A DNA stretch of 64,000 nucleotides from assembly GCA_022495005.1 (NCBI GenBank), contig JAGYXB010001998.1, forward strand, positions 62,001 through 126,000, written 5' to 3'. Within the stretch, counting starts at the first letter, position 1. Every line of letters starts with the position of its first letter. Below, piece after piece: positions 17,701 to 28,427 of the stretch. The position numbers and the translations under genes were made by a program. This DNA comes from Rhyacophila brunnea (taxonomy: Eukaryota; Arthropoda; Insecta; Trichoptera; Rhyacophilidae). Under the pieces are notes generated by a model. That model ran no database searches and was not told where the DNA came from. It saw only the letters and a list, made by a program, of their open reading frames with translations.

Positions 17701-18144
17701 TACAGTACTATTTGAAAACTATCGCCGCATTTTGTAAGATACGTATAAATGTATTCCACGGTGAAATGTTCAACGAAGAACTCGTCATTTGATAAAATGT
17801 TACACGAACTCATGTTTCATGTACTGCTGCGTACGAATAAGTGTCCCACGATGAACTGCATACGTACAACTTACATGTAACCCCACACCAGGGGGGCGAT
17901 ATTTGGCTTGCATTATCTGTGACATCTAATAACATCATTTCGAAAGTAAGAAAGTTATTATCAACATGTGATACAGAACTTTCTAGCTGTAATTACCGTT
18001 AAAATTCTTAGATTGTGACTGTGATTAAAATAATAAATACCGTGTCCGGCAGCTCTTGGCACTGCGCATCCCAATTCAGTTCCAACTTTCCGATACTCTC
18101 CTTGCGAGAAGAGACTGTTATGTGAACTGCTGGACAAAAAGCCT
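11714..18144 (-). CDS. PI-PLC X-domain-containing protein, seven exons, frameshift in the last
   Basis: This is a PLCXD-type protein whose X domain is the TIM-barrel half of phosphoinositide phospholipase C. The exons on the minus strand are 18144-18041, 17060-16917, 16172-16042, 14645-14388, 13943-13853, 12684-12432 and 12068-11714; all splice phases agree. A beta-rich N-terminal region (SIGKLELNWD, IGLFDVDPT, PWGFYRTNISLGHLHLPGGW) leads to WMSDQRERM. The X-domain motifs LLIPGTHDSGSF and IVIVDVHRLPVGF carry the two histidines expected at the active site, followed by MAQLTPSALDI. The first visible exon begins mid-codon, so a 5' exon with start and signal peptide is missing. In the last exon the reading GDKQTPSDRIYHG meets a TAA near 11992, while the matching continuation INRPHPLASMQRNPL is in another frame. 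This means a one-base loss, a sequencing error, or a decaying gene. Confidence 0.85.
11985..11998 (-). other. apparent frameshift in the last PLC exon
   Basis: The exon is in frame with its upstream neighbour through CAC GGA and then reads TAA. The conserved C-terminal frame, ending in TAA at 11714-11716, starts right after it. One additional base would restore continuity. Both flanking pieces match the family, so the break is real in this sequence. Confidence 0.75.
12685..13852 (-). other. intron of the PLC gene
   Basis: AT-rich, with no recognised repeat. A motif GTGTTTGAACATGTACCG at about 13456 resembles one at about 10616, which may be chance. Confidence 0.5.
14105..14345 (-). mobile_element. 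composite: tRNA-like sequence joined to an RTE LINE fragment, intronic
   Basis: On the minus strand, 14190-14105 reads like a tRNA, with A box TAGCTCAATTAG and B-box-like GGTTCAAGTC, then ends in a T run. Next to it, 14345-14195 matches the C-terminal part of the RTE ORF (parallel to 53980-54130 and 42380-42480 here), including CTTGTCTGCTTCCTTA. So two mobile sequences are joined inside the intron between the 13943 and 14388 exons. Confidence 0.6.
14646..15675 (-). other. PLC intron between the X-domain exon and the alternative exon
   Basis: AT-rich. A possible inverted-repeat element lies between about 14712 and 15290: AAGGCTGGTTCAGATTAGTC at one end, and GACTAATCCACACCAGCCTT at the other, with TCGAGTGGCGAG and CTCGCCACTCGA just inside. 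No coding sequence. Confidence 0.5.
14712..15291. mobile_element. inverted-repeat DNA element in a PLC intron
   Basis: The ends AAGGCTGGTTCAGATTAGTC and GACTAATCCACACCAGCCTT are inverted copies. The match continues inward through GAGTGGCGAGT / ACTCGCCACTC and ATTTAGT-like blocks. The element is about 580 bp with no open frame of note. Confidence 0.65.
15676..15895 (-). CDS. candidate alternative last exon of the PLC gene
   Basis: On the minus strand a GACAG acceptor precedes an open frame of 220 bases. One base completes the codon left open by the 16042 donor (AG|C), followed by 72 codons and TAA at 15678-15676. The peptide contains LLHGLAGVCRDLIHLSGG, MTKYEFFQIF and SNQEFTDDEIVSSHSSTTF, with coding-like composition. 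If spliced, the product would end before the X domain and lack both active-site histidines. The same donor also joins in frame to the X-domain exon at 14645. I do not recognise the peptide. It might instead be a fragment of another gene copied here, since the frame stays open a further 45 bases upstream of the AG. No AATAAA is seen just downstream. Confidence 0.45.
17105..17910. mobile_element. inverted-repeat element with a nested palindrome, in a PLC intron
   Basis: The outer ends are GTCGCCAAATACCACCCCCC and GGGGGGCGATATTTGGCTTG, inverted copies. Related CCGCCCC/CGCCCCC motifs recur inside at about 17312 and 17480. An inner palindrome has arms 17521-17650 and 17740-17878 sharing GACGAGTTCTTCGTTGAA and AACATGAGTTCGTGTAACAT. 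No coding capacity. Confidence 0.7.
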
Positions 18145-18529
18145 CTGTAAAAAAAACAGGAAATAAGTAACTATAGCAAAAATAATTAATATCCTATCAT
18201 TGTCTTACACTATTCACATTCACGGATGCTTTATTAGGATATAACACCTTTGCAATGAAATAAACACAGTCAAAGATAATGCATTTTACAAAAATCAGCT
18301 TCTCCGTGCAACATGGTACCCATCTGTCAAAAAATCATCATGTAGTTTCTTTCAACATTTTTATACATCATATTTTGCTCTTCGTAACCTTTGTTAGCGA
18401 TCTGTATCTGGAGTCTGGAGTATATGCACCTGCGTAATCGTGTTAACCAGGAAACAATATGCTAGAAACAATGATATTTATAATTGCCAATATAATCATA
18501 CGCTAGTGGGTTTAATGATTGGTATTATG

Positions 18530-19974
18530 CAGGGCTTTTTTTTTAAAAAAAAAGGTGCCGGAACTCACTTCATGTCAAGCTTTTTACTAAATAAAATTAT
18601 ATTCAAATGTCACTTAAATGAAATTTAAAGGAGCTATGCCACGAAGCGAACAAAAAAGGTTGATTTTTACGATAATTTTTTATTTTAGTCAAAACAAAGC
18701 TACAGAAACAATAAAATACATACATTATATTTGAAATATATTGTACAAATAAGACTAAATAAGACTAACTTTAAAATATAATTGTAAATACATATGTAAT
18801 GTATTTATTTATGAACTTGAATAAAAGTTTAGAGTGATTTCCAAAGTTTTTCCAATTCTCGTCTGATACATCATCTCGATTCCTTTTCTTAGTGTTAGAG
18901 TCTAAGGCCGAATGTCTTCCTTTAAGTAACCACCTATCAACATATTTTGAAGGATCGAAAAGTGTCAAGGGTGGTCCCACGAGTTTGATGAACAAGAGTG
19001 CCAAAACTGTTTTAGTGTTTAACGAAGCTCTTGTTGGGGTAATAATAAGATTCATTTGCGAAAAACCCCGTTCACATTCACTTGAAGAAATGGGAATAGA
19101 ATTCAGAGCATATACCAAACGCAAGAGTTTTTCAGAATATGTCTTTTCGAGAATGTATTCGCGAAATCCACGAATCATTTCTCGTTCATCTAGTTGTAGC
19201 CTGATCGAAATGTTTCTAATTTCCATCTCTCAAAATGTCAACCGATTATCAATGTCTTCAGGCCAATATTTTTGGTCAAGTACGCGAGCCCAAAGTGCAA
19301 ACTCAACATCTTTATTATCTAGCAGCCTTTTTTCAATTGACGTTTTCAACGTGGAATAAAATATTTTCGGATCAATAGGAGGATCATTTTTAGAAACTTT
19401 TTCGTGAAGTAAAACTCCACGAAAATGCAGATTGCTTATAGCAGCTGCAGCTAGAGATGATTCAGGAACATCTACATGTACCGATATTTCCATATCTTCT
19501 GTCATCGTTTCTGTTTTAAGCTTTTTATTTGCGGAATCGGCGCCGCTGCCGGTGGTTGAGAAGTAACAGGAATTTTTTTTCATATTTAAACTTGGGGTTG
19601 CACTAAATAATATATAAAATAGTTGCACAACACGTAATCGTAACACAAACTGACTAAACAAACGTAAATAACAATATACGCAGATGCCGCCATGCGATAA
19701 ACGTCAAACTGTCAAAATCATAATACGCAAAGCCATACGTATGAAGTTAGTTACATACGCAGGTTTGCTATTTAAACTATACGGTTACTTCACTAACACT
19801 AATACGCCAACATTCAAAATGGCTTCCACCTGTACCTTATTTTATCATTTTAACGAATTATTATTGTAATTACTTAAGCGCAAATATTTTTTCGTTTAAT
19901 TGATTTTGAAATAAAACCGTGAAAAAAGGTGCCGGAACGCCGTTCCACCGCGTTAAATGGAAAAAAAAGCCCTG
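18530..19974 (-). mobile_element. hAT element with transposase remnant and perfect 8-bp TSD
   Basis: The ends are CAGGGCTTTTTTTT and AAAAAAAAGCCCTG, each followed inward by GGTGCCGGAAC on the respective strand. The target duplication GTATTATG is identical on both sides (18522-18529 and 19975-19982). The element is 1445 bp, shorter than a full hAT, and its gene is truncated, so it would need a transposase from elsewhere. Confidence 0.92.
18771..19661 (-). pseudogene. hAT transposase, C-terminal part, one in-frame stop
   Basis: The minus-strand frame 19661-18771 is continuous except for one TGA at 19232-19230, between NRLTF and EMEIRN. The C-terminal part contains the hAT dimerisation signature (LNSIPISSSECERGFSQMN, then PTRASLNTKTVLALLFIKL). 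The N-terminal part (LHFRGVLLHEK, ARVLDQKYWPED) resembles hAT proteins of the KIAA1586/ZMYM6-like group. At about 296 residues it is roughly half the usual length; the zinc finger and most of the RNase H-like catalytic core are missing. Its position inside matching ends and TSD shows it belongs to the element at 18530-19974. Confidence 0.85.
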
Positions 19975-20261
19975 GTATTATGTAATCACAAAAGACTACT
20001 AATATTTTACAAACAATAATTCTAATAGTTCTTGTTTCATTGGTAGTGTTTAATATATTTTTGGCGGTCGATGAGAAGGTGATGAGGTGAAAAAGGCAGT
20101 GAGGGAGATGAATCTGGATGTTTACTAACTGTCAGAGTACAGAGAGTTACAATGGTCGGAGTAAGATAACGGTGTGGAGTGATCACGGTGAGCTGGGTGC
20201 TCAGATGACTACCGATCTACTGTTAAACAGGTAACTGTGTCGAGTGACAGACTCGAGATGA

Positions 20262-20294
20262 GTGACGAGTTATGGATCGTCCTTTCTATTTATA
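20262..20294 (-). promoter_or_regulatory. possible promoter for the PLC gene
   Basis: On the minus strand TATAAATA (20294-20287) lies about 30 bases before an initiator-like TCACTCA near 20262. The 200 bases downstream are less AT-rich than their surroundings and could be a 5' UTR. No start codon joining the first PLC exon was found, so this is a suggestion only. Confidence 0.25.
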
Positions 20295-20299
20295 TAAAT

Positions 20300-21009
20300 T
20301 CAGTCCATAGGTACATTACAAGAGGCATTGTCGCAATTAAATGAATCATAATAGACACTGTTGATCTAGTCACTAGTCCCTAGATCTATATCACTGTCAA
20401 TCGCTTCCGCCACTTCTGGTTTTTGACAACAAAACATAAATATTGAAGTGCGTCACACTTGTAATGGTGCGTGATATGATTTCTATTTATATTGAATCCA
20501 CCTGTCAGATATTGAAACATACAAACATGCAAGTGAGGTGTGAGGTACCATTTTACAAGATTAGTATAAATAAATTATTATTTTTTTCTAATTGATTTGA
20601 GTTCTGTGCTATATATCATTTGAGTAATTTTTTGCAACCATTTTTGCAAGACATTTTCTGGCACTATGCGCACTCACCAATGGCAAATACACACTGACAA
20701 CGAATACAGTTAATTATTGTTTATATACCAATTTACTACATACAACAAAAGAAAGTATTTATTTATAAAAAGAAATTCGGAGAAAATTGAAATTTAATTT
20801 TGAATTATGAATTTCTATTTGAGATGTAAAATGCGTACTGTATGTACTAAAGTCATAATTCTGTTGTTTTGTGATAATTTATTACTCTTGTATATTCGGA
20901 TAACTTGCAGATTAGAAGTCAATAGCACTGTTCTAATCACAAAATACATAAATACAATGCAAACTGTATTGTATTTTGATAGCATATAATTTATAATACG
21001 TATATTTTT
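20300..21009. other. no gene or repeat seen
   Basis: AT-rich sequence; two overlapping open frames near 20810-21050 on opposite strands look like chance. Confidence 0.45.
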
Positions 21010-21182
21010 TCCGACCATGTCCGATCCTAATAGGATCATATGGGCCTCCACAGAGTAGAGGTTTGTATTAACAGATTTTGTTTTTTACGAGAAATGGATG
21101 TCAGCCACTTGCTCAACCTAATAGGTCCATACCCTGACTCACACACAAATTGAAAAACAATATGTGTACTTGCCAGACCCAT
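21010..21182 (-). mobile_element. tRNA-derived SINE, copy 3, 5'-truncated
   Basis: It matches the body and 3' end of the SINE at 6801, but stops after the CTGGGTCTGGCAAG-equivalent part, so the tRNA head is missing. The 3' palindrome GATCCTAATAGGATC is intact. Confidence 0.8.
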
Positions 21183-21418
21183 ATTAAATTCATTAATAAA
21201 ATTTCAACGTTAGTTTTTCGAATAATTGATGATCAGTCAGTATTGCCAACTGCTGCCGTACAAAAATATGCCAAATAGGGATAGTGTGCCGAGGGCCATT
21301 TACATAGAATGTCTAGCCATGTCTAAAAAATGACATTTCAAAATATATTTATACATAGAAGTTTTTCCAAATGTGAGCTCCGGTACTTCTTCAAACAGTT
21401 CTCATCAATAGTATATCA

Positions 21419-22305
21419 CAGTGGCGAAGACTCCATACTAGGCGATTATTTAAAGCCTACCTTCCTAAGAAAAAAAATTTAAATTTTGTATTGACATATT
21501 ATTAAATAATATAATTACATAATAATATATTCAATATGCCCAACGACATCTATCGTATAATTGTAATACTAATTTTACGATCTTTTCCCCTATTTCAATA
21601 AACACCATTTACTTATGGCATGTCTCGAAAGTTTAAAAAGATAAGCGACATCTCGTTTCGCTTCACATATTCTATGGTTTATGTTCGTGTGAATCGAACG
21701 TTTTTTTTATATGAAGTTTGTTTCTCATAATTTCTAGACGTCTGGGGCGGCCCATAGAAATCGGTAAGCTATTTAAGGAGCGCTTACGCTTACATATTAC
21801 GCAAGTGCACATTTATAATAATTTAAAAAATAATAATTTCTATGGAATTCAATCACATATAAATATTGATTGTTGTTAAAAATATAAAATAATTTATCTC
21901 GCGATTTTTATTTATTAGTTAGAGTTAGTTCATTCATAGACTAAGATAATTTATTCAGACAATGTAGGTACCTAGGTCTGTGTTTTAAATATAGAAGTAT
22001 TTTAAAATGTCTAGTTTTACAAGTTAAATTAAAAATTGTTATGGAATAGATACACAACAACGGAGTTTTTCAAAGATGACAATATATTTTGAGCGTATCT
22101 TGCATTTATAAATGTTAGGAAAATACATAACTCAAATTGATTGCTTAGTTTTATACGATCAGTGAGCTTTTGAAATTTCATCAATTTTTGTGTATCTATT
22201 CATCAGTAGTAATGTCGGATTATCTTCTTATTTCCCTTTAAATATATCTAACAAGTGTGCTTTCTCCACAGCCTACCCCTTTCCAAAAGTCACCCTTCGC
22301 CACTG
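21419..22305. mobile_element. hAT-type element, family A, perfect 8-bp TSD
   Basis: The ends are CAGTGGCGAAGACTCC and GTCACCCTTCGCCACTG. The duplication GTATATCA is identical at 21411-21418 and 22306-22313. No transposase frame is seen in its 887 bp. Confidence 0.92.
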
Positions 22306-22508
22306 GTATATCAGGTTCCTGTGTGTAGAACACACAATAATTTTGAATCATGTGAATATGGAAAATTATGTCATTGAAAAATTAATAAATTATTAAAATA
22401 ACTAGGCGTAAAAACGCGGAAGAAACGATTAGTCAGTCCAATTTCGAAGTGATTATGGACAAAAATGCGGTTTTTAGTTTGGGCATGCTCTAACGATAGC
22501 TACTAGAC

Positions 22509-23220
22509 CAGTGGTTCTCACGTGAAATTTATTGCACAATTGAAATTGACAGTTGTATGGAAACATCTGGTGGCCGCACCAAATTTCGCTTTTGCTGTGA
22601 TTGAAAAAATTAAAGCTAAATTTTATTTACTAAAAAAATAGATCAATTTATTTATAGACAAGTCCATTTAACGCATTCGCTGCTGAGTAGATAATGATTT
22701 TTTAATTAGCAACTTTAAAATGCACGTTAATTACATCGATCGGCCGCCTGGTCATTACGCGCATGTGCGTCTTCAGCGTCCAAAGTATTAATAAAAGACA
22801 TTTGAACATATCTGTTTTTTTTTTTAAATAATGCAAATGGAAATTCCTCAACACTCCTTTTTTCCAATGCGAGCCGCATGGCTGCTTTTAAGTTTACATC
22901 TGTCAACTACTTCTGGCTTCGACATTTGTTTTTTATGAAGTGTATTACACTGAATGATCTTTCACAGTATACAGTACAGTTGTAGGAAAAATCGACAATA
23001 TTAATAAAGCAATTATTGTTGCCAATTCTTTGAATATACTTTATTCTCAGAAACAAACTATTTCACACATGACCTCATCACAAAAACACATAATGGATCA
23101 TTTGAGCGTGGAAAGAAATTTAAGACAAGTCATGTGTATTCAACCAATTTCATAATTTTATAAATAAATTTTTGAAATATTATTCTGCAAAGCGCTGGTG
23201 GCCGCACATGAGAACCACTG
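22509..23220. mobile_element. hAT-type element (CAGTGGTTCTCA ends), perfect TSD
   Basis: The ends are CAGTGGTTCTCACGTG and CACATGAGAACCACTG, followed inward by GGTGGCCGCAC on the respective strands. The TSD TACTAGAC is identical on both sides (22501-22508 and 23221-23228). CAGTGGTTCTCA ends are common in hAT elements of the Charlie/ZBED type. No transposase remains. Confidence 0.92.
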
Positions 23221-23228
23221 TACTAGAC

Positions 23229-23719
23229 GGTGCGAGTCAGGTGGCCGGTGCAGGGACGGTTTGGACATGGGTCCCACACGTGTGTCAGTCCGGCAGAGAA
23301 GTAGGTACCTACGCAACATTTTATGATCGTTCTGATTCTATTACGAAAGTTTCCGTACCTAACCATCAAAGTGTTGAAAAATGTGCTTTAGGAAAGTGAG
23401 AAGAGGGAGGGTGATTAGGATTCTTAAAAACGGCGACACGGCACGATTTTATTCTGCACTACATCACAGGTTATAATCAATATTGTTTTTCATCAACCAA
23501 GAGAAAGAAGAAGAATTTATTGTTTCATAACTAATAAATAGGTATAGCATACAAATAAAAGTGAATGCAGGTAAGTACGAATTTTAGTAAGTACTTATAT
23601 ATTTTATTATGTAATTTTTCAGCATGTTGATTTTCAAACAAATTTGATGTAATATTCTAGTTTTTTATGATTTTAAGTTTTGAGCTGTTTGTGCTGTCGA
23701 AAAACGCTAGATTCAACGT
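23229..23719. other. no gene seen
   Basis: Intergenic filler between two elements. The frame at 23172-23399 overlaps the end of the hAT element and resembles nothing known. Confidence 0.45.
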
Positions 23720-23946
23720 CAGGGCTCGAAATGGACCGGAGCGCCGTTCCTGTTCGTGAAATCGGAAAAATTATCGCGTCGTCTCATGGAAAAAATAATT
23801 TGACCATCTGAGCTAGATAGGCTATATAATAAAAAATCTAACACACTTATTTTTATGAAATACACATAAAAATTTGATAACTATGTAAATATGTTCAGAA
23901 AACTGTCGAGCGCTCCGGTTCGTAAACTTTTCCATTCCGAGCGCTG
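23720..23946. mobile_element. hAT-type MITE, family B, copy 1
   Basis: The ends are CAGGGCTCGAAATGGACC and TCCATTCCGAGCGCTG. Sub-terminal GGAGCGC motifs are shared with the other family B copies. A TCAACGTCA motif occurs at both borders, but the TSD cannot be placed exactly. Confidence 0.8.
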
Positions 23947-24434
23947 TAATCAACGTCATACGCCAGGTGCGATTTTTGCAAGCTAAACAACATCTATTAA
24001 AAAATGATAGATCTGCCAAGAAAAATGCTATGTTGGCAAAGATAGCCACAGTGTAAATTCGATTTTATATTGCCAAAACACAATATATTACTGCAATAAC
24101 GTCTTAATAAGATTACACAAGTGTTATAGATACATACGATTATTTCAAAGATTCCTTCTATGGACAAAATATATCTTTTTCAATTATGCAGACTTCACAC
24201 ATTTTTATGAAAATGACAAAGTAAATAAAGTAAATTATTACAAGAACCGGTTTACGTGGAATTTGTACTAAATTCCCTATTTGGAGACCCGACATACTGA
24301 TAGGTTTGGAGCCCCCTCTTGCAACAAATTTCGTCAGTAGGCACGATAAACTGCTATTGGGTCTTAAAATGGGTCCCTACCTAGGACAAGATTGTAAAAA
24401 ACATCAAAAAATAATTACGAACATTCAATCGATC

Positions 24435-24661
24435 CAGCGCTCGAAATGTAAAATTTTACGAGCCGGAGCGCTCGATAATTTTACGGAAATATTACCTAAT
24501 TGTATTCTATTTAAAAAAATAAGTGTGTTAGATTTTTTTATTATATGGCAATTATATCGCTCAGACGGTCAAATTAATATTTCCACGAGACGGAGCGATA
24601 ATTTTGGGGATGTTACGAACCGAACGGCGCTCCGGTGCGTTCCGATCCATTTCGAGCCCTG
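24435..24661. mobile_element. hAT-type MITE, family B, copy 2, perfect TSD
   Basis: The ends are CAGCGCTCGAAATG and CCATTTCGAGCCCTG; the TSD AATCGATC is identical at 24427-24434 and 24662-24669. It is 227 bp and non-coding. Confidence 0.92.
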
Positions 24662-24758
24662 AATCGATCTATGTTCCGGACTTCTCCAAATCATTATTTT
24701 CTATCAGTTTGTTTTGGGAAAAAGTAAAAACAGTAGAATTTATTATATTATTACCACA

Positions 24759-26060
24759 GCTCGTATTCTTGTTTGCCCGGTGGTTGTTTATCCAGTACAA
24801 ATCTTGCAATCGATTTTTAACTAACTTCCCGACTAGCTAGACATTTGAAACTTTTAGAATATATCAGAACACGATGCCAATGCATTCTTTTAATACTTTT
24901 AGCCATCTTTAAGTACAATTGAATTAACTTTCAGTTAATTCTGTTTTGTATGAAAAGTTATTTCCGAAGAAATCCGTAATCCAATCCACTATTATTGGTT
25001 GCTAAGGGGGTGGTCCTAGCAACTATATTATTAATATATACGTCCGTTACTCTGGAAATCAAAATGACATTTCAGTATTCTATATTTGTTTGTTTGTTGC
25101 AAAATAGCAAAAAAATGATTTGTTGACAATTGCTTTATTTGTCCTAAATTATTAATACATAGAATTGTCAAGTTTATATGATTCAACAGAAAATTTAAAA
25201 ACGTGGTAAGTATATAAAAAGTTATTTTTATTTTGTAATTATTTTTAATAAATTTCATTACGATAGTCGTTTTATTAGTAAGTATATTATTGATGGATTC
25301 AACAAAAGAAAATTTACTTTTCACTGCATTATCCTACCTACCATACTATCGACCTTATTTTTAACGGTGTTTTATCCTTGAAAGGATCCTGCGGCTTCAA
25401 TATAAAAGGTACGTATCAACACTAGTAATGAATGGTCTCCTGACCTATATTATTCTACAATAATAAATTGGTATCTAGCTACTAGGGTTTGCAGGTTTGG
25501 AATTATTTTTCTGATTATACGTGAGCAAAGATTGAAGAATTCAAGAATCTATTGTTTCACAACGTAGATATTATCATTTGTGATTAATGTGCACAACTTA
25601 TAAATAAATCGTACAAATAAAAATAATTACAAGATAAAAAGAACTTTTTAAATACAACGTTTTTAAATTTTCTGTTGAATCATATAAACTTACTTGACTA
25701 GCTTAAACGATCAAAAAAATTTGTACTTGATAGAAATAATACTGAAATATCATATTGATTTCCATAGTAACGCACGTATATATTAATATTAATAATTTAG
25801 TTGCTAGGACCCACTTAGCAACCAATAATAGTTTTACTTTTTACGGATTTATTCCAAATAACTTTTCATACAAAACAGAATTAATTGAAAATGAAATTAA
25901 TTCTACTTAAAGATGGCTAAAAGTATTAAACAAATGCATTGGCATCGTGTTCTGATATATTCTAAAAGTTTCAAATGTCTAGCTAGACGGGAAGTTAGTT
26001 AAAAATCGATTGCAGGATTTGTACCGGACAAACAACCACCGGACAAATAAGAATACGAGC
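24759..26060. mobile_element. large foldback element, arms of about 460-500 bp
   Basis: Left arm about 24759-25265 and right arm about 25600-26060 are inverted copies. Shared blocks are GCTCGTATTCTT, CAAATGTCTAGCTAG, GCATTGGCATCGTGTTCTGA, TTAGTTGCTAGGACC and TTTTCTGTTGAATCATATAA. The loop is about 330 bp. No transposase. A single right arm recurs at 63455-63873. Confidence 0.85.
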
Positions 26061-26212
26061 TAAGAAAAACGTTGTTATAATCAATACCAACATGTACGGA
26101 ATTAATTTGGTCATCACCTAAATATTTATTTAAAAAAAAAAACAGAAGATTGTGGACATAATAATAGCGGTTTCAAAAAACGATAGATTTAACGTCATGC
26201 GTCAGATTCGAA

Positions 26213-26985
26213 CGGTGACTTCCCGTGGGGGTAGGCAGATTGAGCGTCGCTTGGGGGCGACAGTTACTCGAAGGGCGGCAAATAGAGGAGAATCAATAAA
26301 TATAATATATAGGAATAGGCACCTAAACTTACTAATAACGGAAATATCTTTCCATTAAAAAATTCAGCTCACTGGTTGGAAAACAAAATGTATTAATAAA
26401 ATTAGCATAAACGGTTTAACAGGACTGTATTTTTTTCGTCGGGTTCGCGATCTTTAGTTTACTTCCGTTATGTTTGGACATCACTCCTTGATGACCAGTA
26501 ATGACACGCGCAGATTTGCGAATTATATTTGAATTATAGGGAGCCAGTTATTCGCGAGTTTTGAAAGGTGTCGGGTGTATTTTTAAATGTATCTGAATTC
26601 GTGGACTCGCAATATTGTCAGTTGAAGTAGAGATGACATTTAAATTCAATTTTGTGGTATATATTTTGTTAATAATGTATTTCGTAGATATTGAAGTCAT
26701 GAAAAGATAAAAAAAAAATACTGGGTACTGTTCGGTTATACGGAATACAGCGGAAAACATATTTTGAAAATAGCCGATAAACTGGATTATTTGTTAGTTT
26801 AACCTAACCAAACCTAACCTAACCCAACCTAACCTAACCTAAACTAACAAATAATCCAGTATATCGGGTATTTTTAAAATGTGTTTTCCGCTGTATTCCG
26901 TATAACCGAACAGTACCAAATACTGTATAATGGGGTGGCATTTTAACGCTGCCTAGGGGCGGCAGTTTGTCTAGGGACGTCACTG
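26213..26985. mobile_element. hAT-type element, family C, perfect TSD, with a palindrome inside
   Basis: The ends are CGGTGACTTCCCGTGG (family form CAGTGACGTCCC) and TAGGGACGTCACTG. The TSD GATTCGAA is identical at 26205-26212 and 26986-26993. Sub-terminal GGGGCGGCAG/GGCGGCA motifs are shared with copies at 29571, 42930 and 62183. Confidence 0.92.
26724..26917. mobile_element. 194-bp palindromic element with a telomere-motif loop
   Basis: The arms (about 26724-26800 and 26842-26917) are inverted copies from GGTACTGTTCGG inward. The loop, about 26801-26845, holds eight or nine CCTAA units, the insect telomere motif. It is flanked by AAATACTG on both sides (26716-26723 and 26918-26925). The family C copy at 62183 has a single AAATACTG (62724-62731) at the same place, i.e. 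the empty site. Confidence 0.9.
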
Positions 26986-26993
26986 GATTCGAA

Positions 26994-28419
26994 TGTTACA
27001 AGCTAGATGCTTATTCAAAAATGCTAGTATGGCAGAAAATACGCTAAGCTAGCCAAGCAGCATACTGACAGATACAAGAGTCAAGATTATAAATGAAACA
27101 GAAGAACTATTTTTTGGAGAATGTTAACAATGAGTTGACATTGTTTTATAATTATTTTCCAACATACTGGGATTAATACGAGTATAATTGTTATTATTTG
27201 CATTTTTCTTTCTGGTTAACATGCTCTGTTTCCGCTGAAATAATGTTCAATAGGTGTACTCAGTGCACACTTTGGTTACTTCTGAGAAATGAAGTTTCAG
27301 ATCAGATGCATGGTTTTTCGCTTCAAGGAGCCCTGTGTCCTGGACCGTTGCCGTCTGAAGAGGAAAGCCGATACATTTCAGGACTGGTCTCACCTTTCCG
27401 CCCCTCCCGTTTTCTATGGATGACCTGTCATTGTCTATAGAGTGCTCAAACTGACGCGTCTGTCATGTTCACTTGTCGGTTAGTTTCAGATTATTTTAAC
27501 GTACCTATCTTAGAGACCTTTGAGTTCATCCGATTTAGTGGTTCTGTATTATTAATAATTGGAAGTGACGATCAACGTAAGTAAACTTCTATGAATAATG
27601 ATATAGAATACCAAACTCTGCTTGCAAGTTTTTTTTATCAATAAATTGTATGGCAGTGGACCACTCGTTGCTTGTGCAAAAAGTTATGCTCAGGCTTCAT
27701 TAATCTAAAGATGGCGGTGCCTGGACTGATATAATATTATATAGTAGAACCCAAAATACAACGTGTTAAAACGTTATTATAATTCAAGGCGTATTCTTTT
27801 TTTATTCACAAACACACTAATCATTTCATCATAAACCATTATCCAAAATTAATTGGTTTTGACCAATGATGATGCTGATTCTGAAGTAAATAATTGTAAT
27901 TCGTGACAATGTAGAACATACTTTTCGCATTGCCAATGATTAGTTGTATACTGGAAATAATTATTGAAACAAAAACTGGCACATTTGCGCAATTGTTGAC
28001 TTGTTGGCGTCTTACTGTTTTAATAACACACTGACACGTTTCTAATAGAATTTTTTTTATTGACAAAACATTAATATTTTTTACAGAATTTATGACAGAA
28101 ATGTTTCGCGGAATGTCACCCATTGATACTCAAAAGATGAAATCCATCCAAAAAGTAGACCCAGATAATCCCCGAGATCCTTTGATCGACTAGAATGACT
28201 AGTTAATTCCACGGAAGCATTAGTGGCGATTTTCTTTGATGCAGGTGACGCAATCGATTTGTTAGATTTTAAAAAGGAGCCTTGAAATTGTTAGAACCTA
28301 CTATATAGGTACCTACCCGAATCTTAAAAATATGTGTATTACTCACAAGCTGAGTAGGTTTAACATATTACTATAAGTAGGTATACAAAATCCTGCAACT
28401 AACATGAAAGCGGCATATA
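26994..28419. other. intergenic, no gene recognised
   Basis: A G+C-richer patch at about 27290-27440 is open for 80 codons on the + strand, but the peptide matches no family I know. No delimited repeat was found. Confidence 0.4.
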
Positions 28420-28427
28420 ACATACAC

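Noticed and set aside
26801..26845. A chromosome end or telomere fusion point
   Set aside because: Only eight or nine units, in the loop of an insertion with a TSD inside another transposon.
27198..27440. A possible small host gene
   Set aside because: 80 codons, no recognised motif, no splice or promoter context; kept only as an unexplained open frame.
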